38,707 nucleotides of DNA. Source: Ignavibacteriaceae bacterium. GTDB taxonomy: Bacteria; Bacteroidota; Ignavibacteria; Ignavibacteriales; Ignavibacteriaceae. The stretch spans positions 1 through 38,707 of the forward strand of contig JACAFC010000047.1 in NCBI GenBank assembly GCA_013388515.1, given 5' to 3'. The translations under genes were made by a program, and so were the position numbers. This document shows, one piece after another, positions 38,367 to 38,707 of the stretch. The notes below the pieces were generated by a model. The model was not told the DNA's origin, did not search any database, and was given only the letters and a program-made list of their open reading frames with translations. The stretch's first letter is position 1. Each line of letters begins with the position of its first letter.

Positions 38367-38707
38367 TTATCTGAGCAGAAGCATTTTGTTGCTCGTAATG
38401 CCTCCGTTGGTTATTAAACTACAAATATAAATTCCACTTGGTAAATTTTCTGAGTTTAATATTACTAAATACTCTCCTGCTTCCTTAAATCCGGTACCCA
38501 GTATTCTTACTTCTTTACCGAGTGAGTTTGTAATTACCAATTTAACATTCCCACTCTCGCTTAGGTTGTACCTTATAGTTGTCGTAGGATTAAAAGGATT
38601 TGGATAATTGCTAATAACTGAATATGATATTTCACTTAAGTCATTATTACTTTCCTTATAATAACCACCGCTGGTTTGAACAACATTAGTTGCCTCGGTT
38701 TCATAAA
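38367..38707 (-). CDS. Type IX secretion system cargo protein, C-terminal end (cut by window edge)
   Basis: Only the last ~113 residues are inside the window. They end in a type A T9SS sorting domain: ISNYPNPFNPTTTIRYNLSE, VKLVITNSLGKEVRILG, KEAGEYLVILNSENLPSGIY, and the final KMLLLR before TAA at 38367-38369. This domain directs proteins through the Por/type IX secretion machinery to the cell surface and is removed there. NYPNPFNP is the characteristic opening in Ignavibacteria and relatives, and is a main clue to the organism. The functional part of the protein lies beyond the window, so its activity cannot be told. Confidence 0.93.
   Translation of the reverse strand, partial: YETEATNVVQTSGGYYKESNNDLSEISYSVISNYPNPFNPTTTIRYNLSESGNVKLVITNSLGKEVRILGTGFKEAGEYLVILNSENLPSGIYICSLITNGGITSNKMLLLR

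Noticed and set aside
1-38707. Mobile elements, CRISPR repeats, tRNA or rRNA genes
   Set aside because: No transposase or integrase motifs, no regularly spaced repeats, and no tRNA-like cloverleaf or rRNA sequence was found on reading both strands.

Overview
The window is AT-rich chromosomal DNA from a Gram-negative bacterium of the Bacteroidota/Chlorobiota/Ignavibacteriota group, most likely an Ignavibacteria-type anaerobe (inference). The evidence is: a type IX secretion C-terminal sorting domain with the NYPNPFNPTTTIRY motif at the right edge; a fused lpxC-fabZ gene flanked by lpxD and lpxA; two promoters of the Bacteroidota type (TTG, 20 nt, TAnnTTTG); and many Shine-Dalgarno (SD)-preceded GTG and TTG starts. 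Almost all genes are on the minus strand. No tRNA, rRNA, CRISPR array, IS element or phage gene was seen.

Layout, left to right. 1-16.1 kb is housekeeping: 5' part of secA, a beta-propeller protein, lipM-like octanoyltransferase, lpxA, lpxC-fabZ, lpxD, two skp/ompH genes, bamA and uppS (an envelope-biogenesis cluster). Next comes lexA with two small downstream genes (a mini-WYL protein and a nuclease-like protein) under a LexA-type operator, then an alkaline phosphatase coupled to ilvE, whose leader contains a promoter, a hairpin and an intrinsic terminator, and an MlaE-type permease. 16.5-20.9 kb holds a large orphan multi-PAS hybrid kinase, a small protein and a DUF1232 protein on mixed strands. 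20.9-24.9 kb is a three-gene operon: membrane histidine kinase, five-heme cytochrome c, and an outer-membrane barrel with an N-terminal heme motif.

25.0-38.1 kb is the most remarkable part, a two-hydrogenase island. Transcribed right to left it has a truncated HydF-like GTPase, a complete HydC-HydB-HydA electron-bifurcating-type [FeFe] hydrogenase, a histidine kinase carrying its own ferredoxin and H-cluster domains (a putative H2/redox sensor), a lone receiver, a receiver-PAS-kinase, another lone receiver, and a second HydC-HydB-HydA set ending at a strong terminator. The sensor and second hydrogenase genes are separated by 1-51 nt and look like one operon. None of the signalling proteins has a DNA-binding output domain. 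The second HydA is abnormal twice over: an in-frame TAA separates its SD-preceded ATG from the rest of its first domain, and it has Ser where the paralogue has an H-cluster ligand Cys.

The main candidates for new biology are the H-cluster sensor kinase relay between two divergent hydrogenases, the LexA-controlled mini-WYL/nuclease-like cassette, and the C-rich short RNA or attenuator ahead of ilvE.
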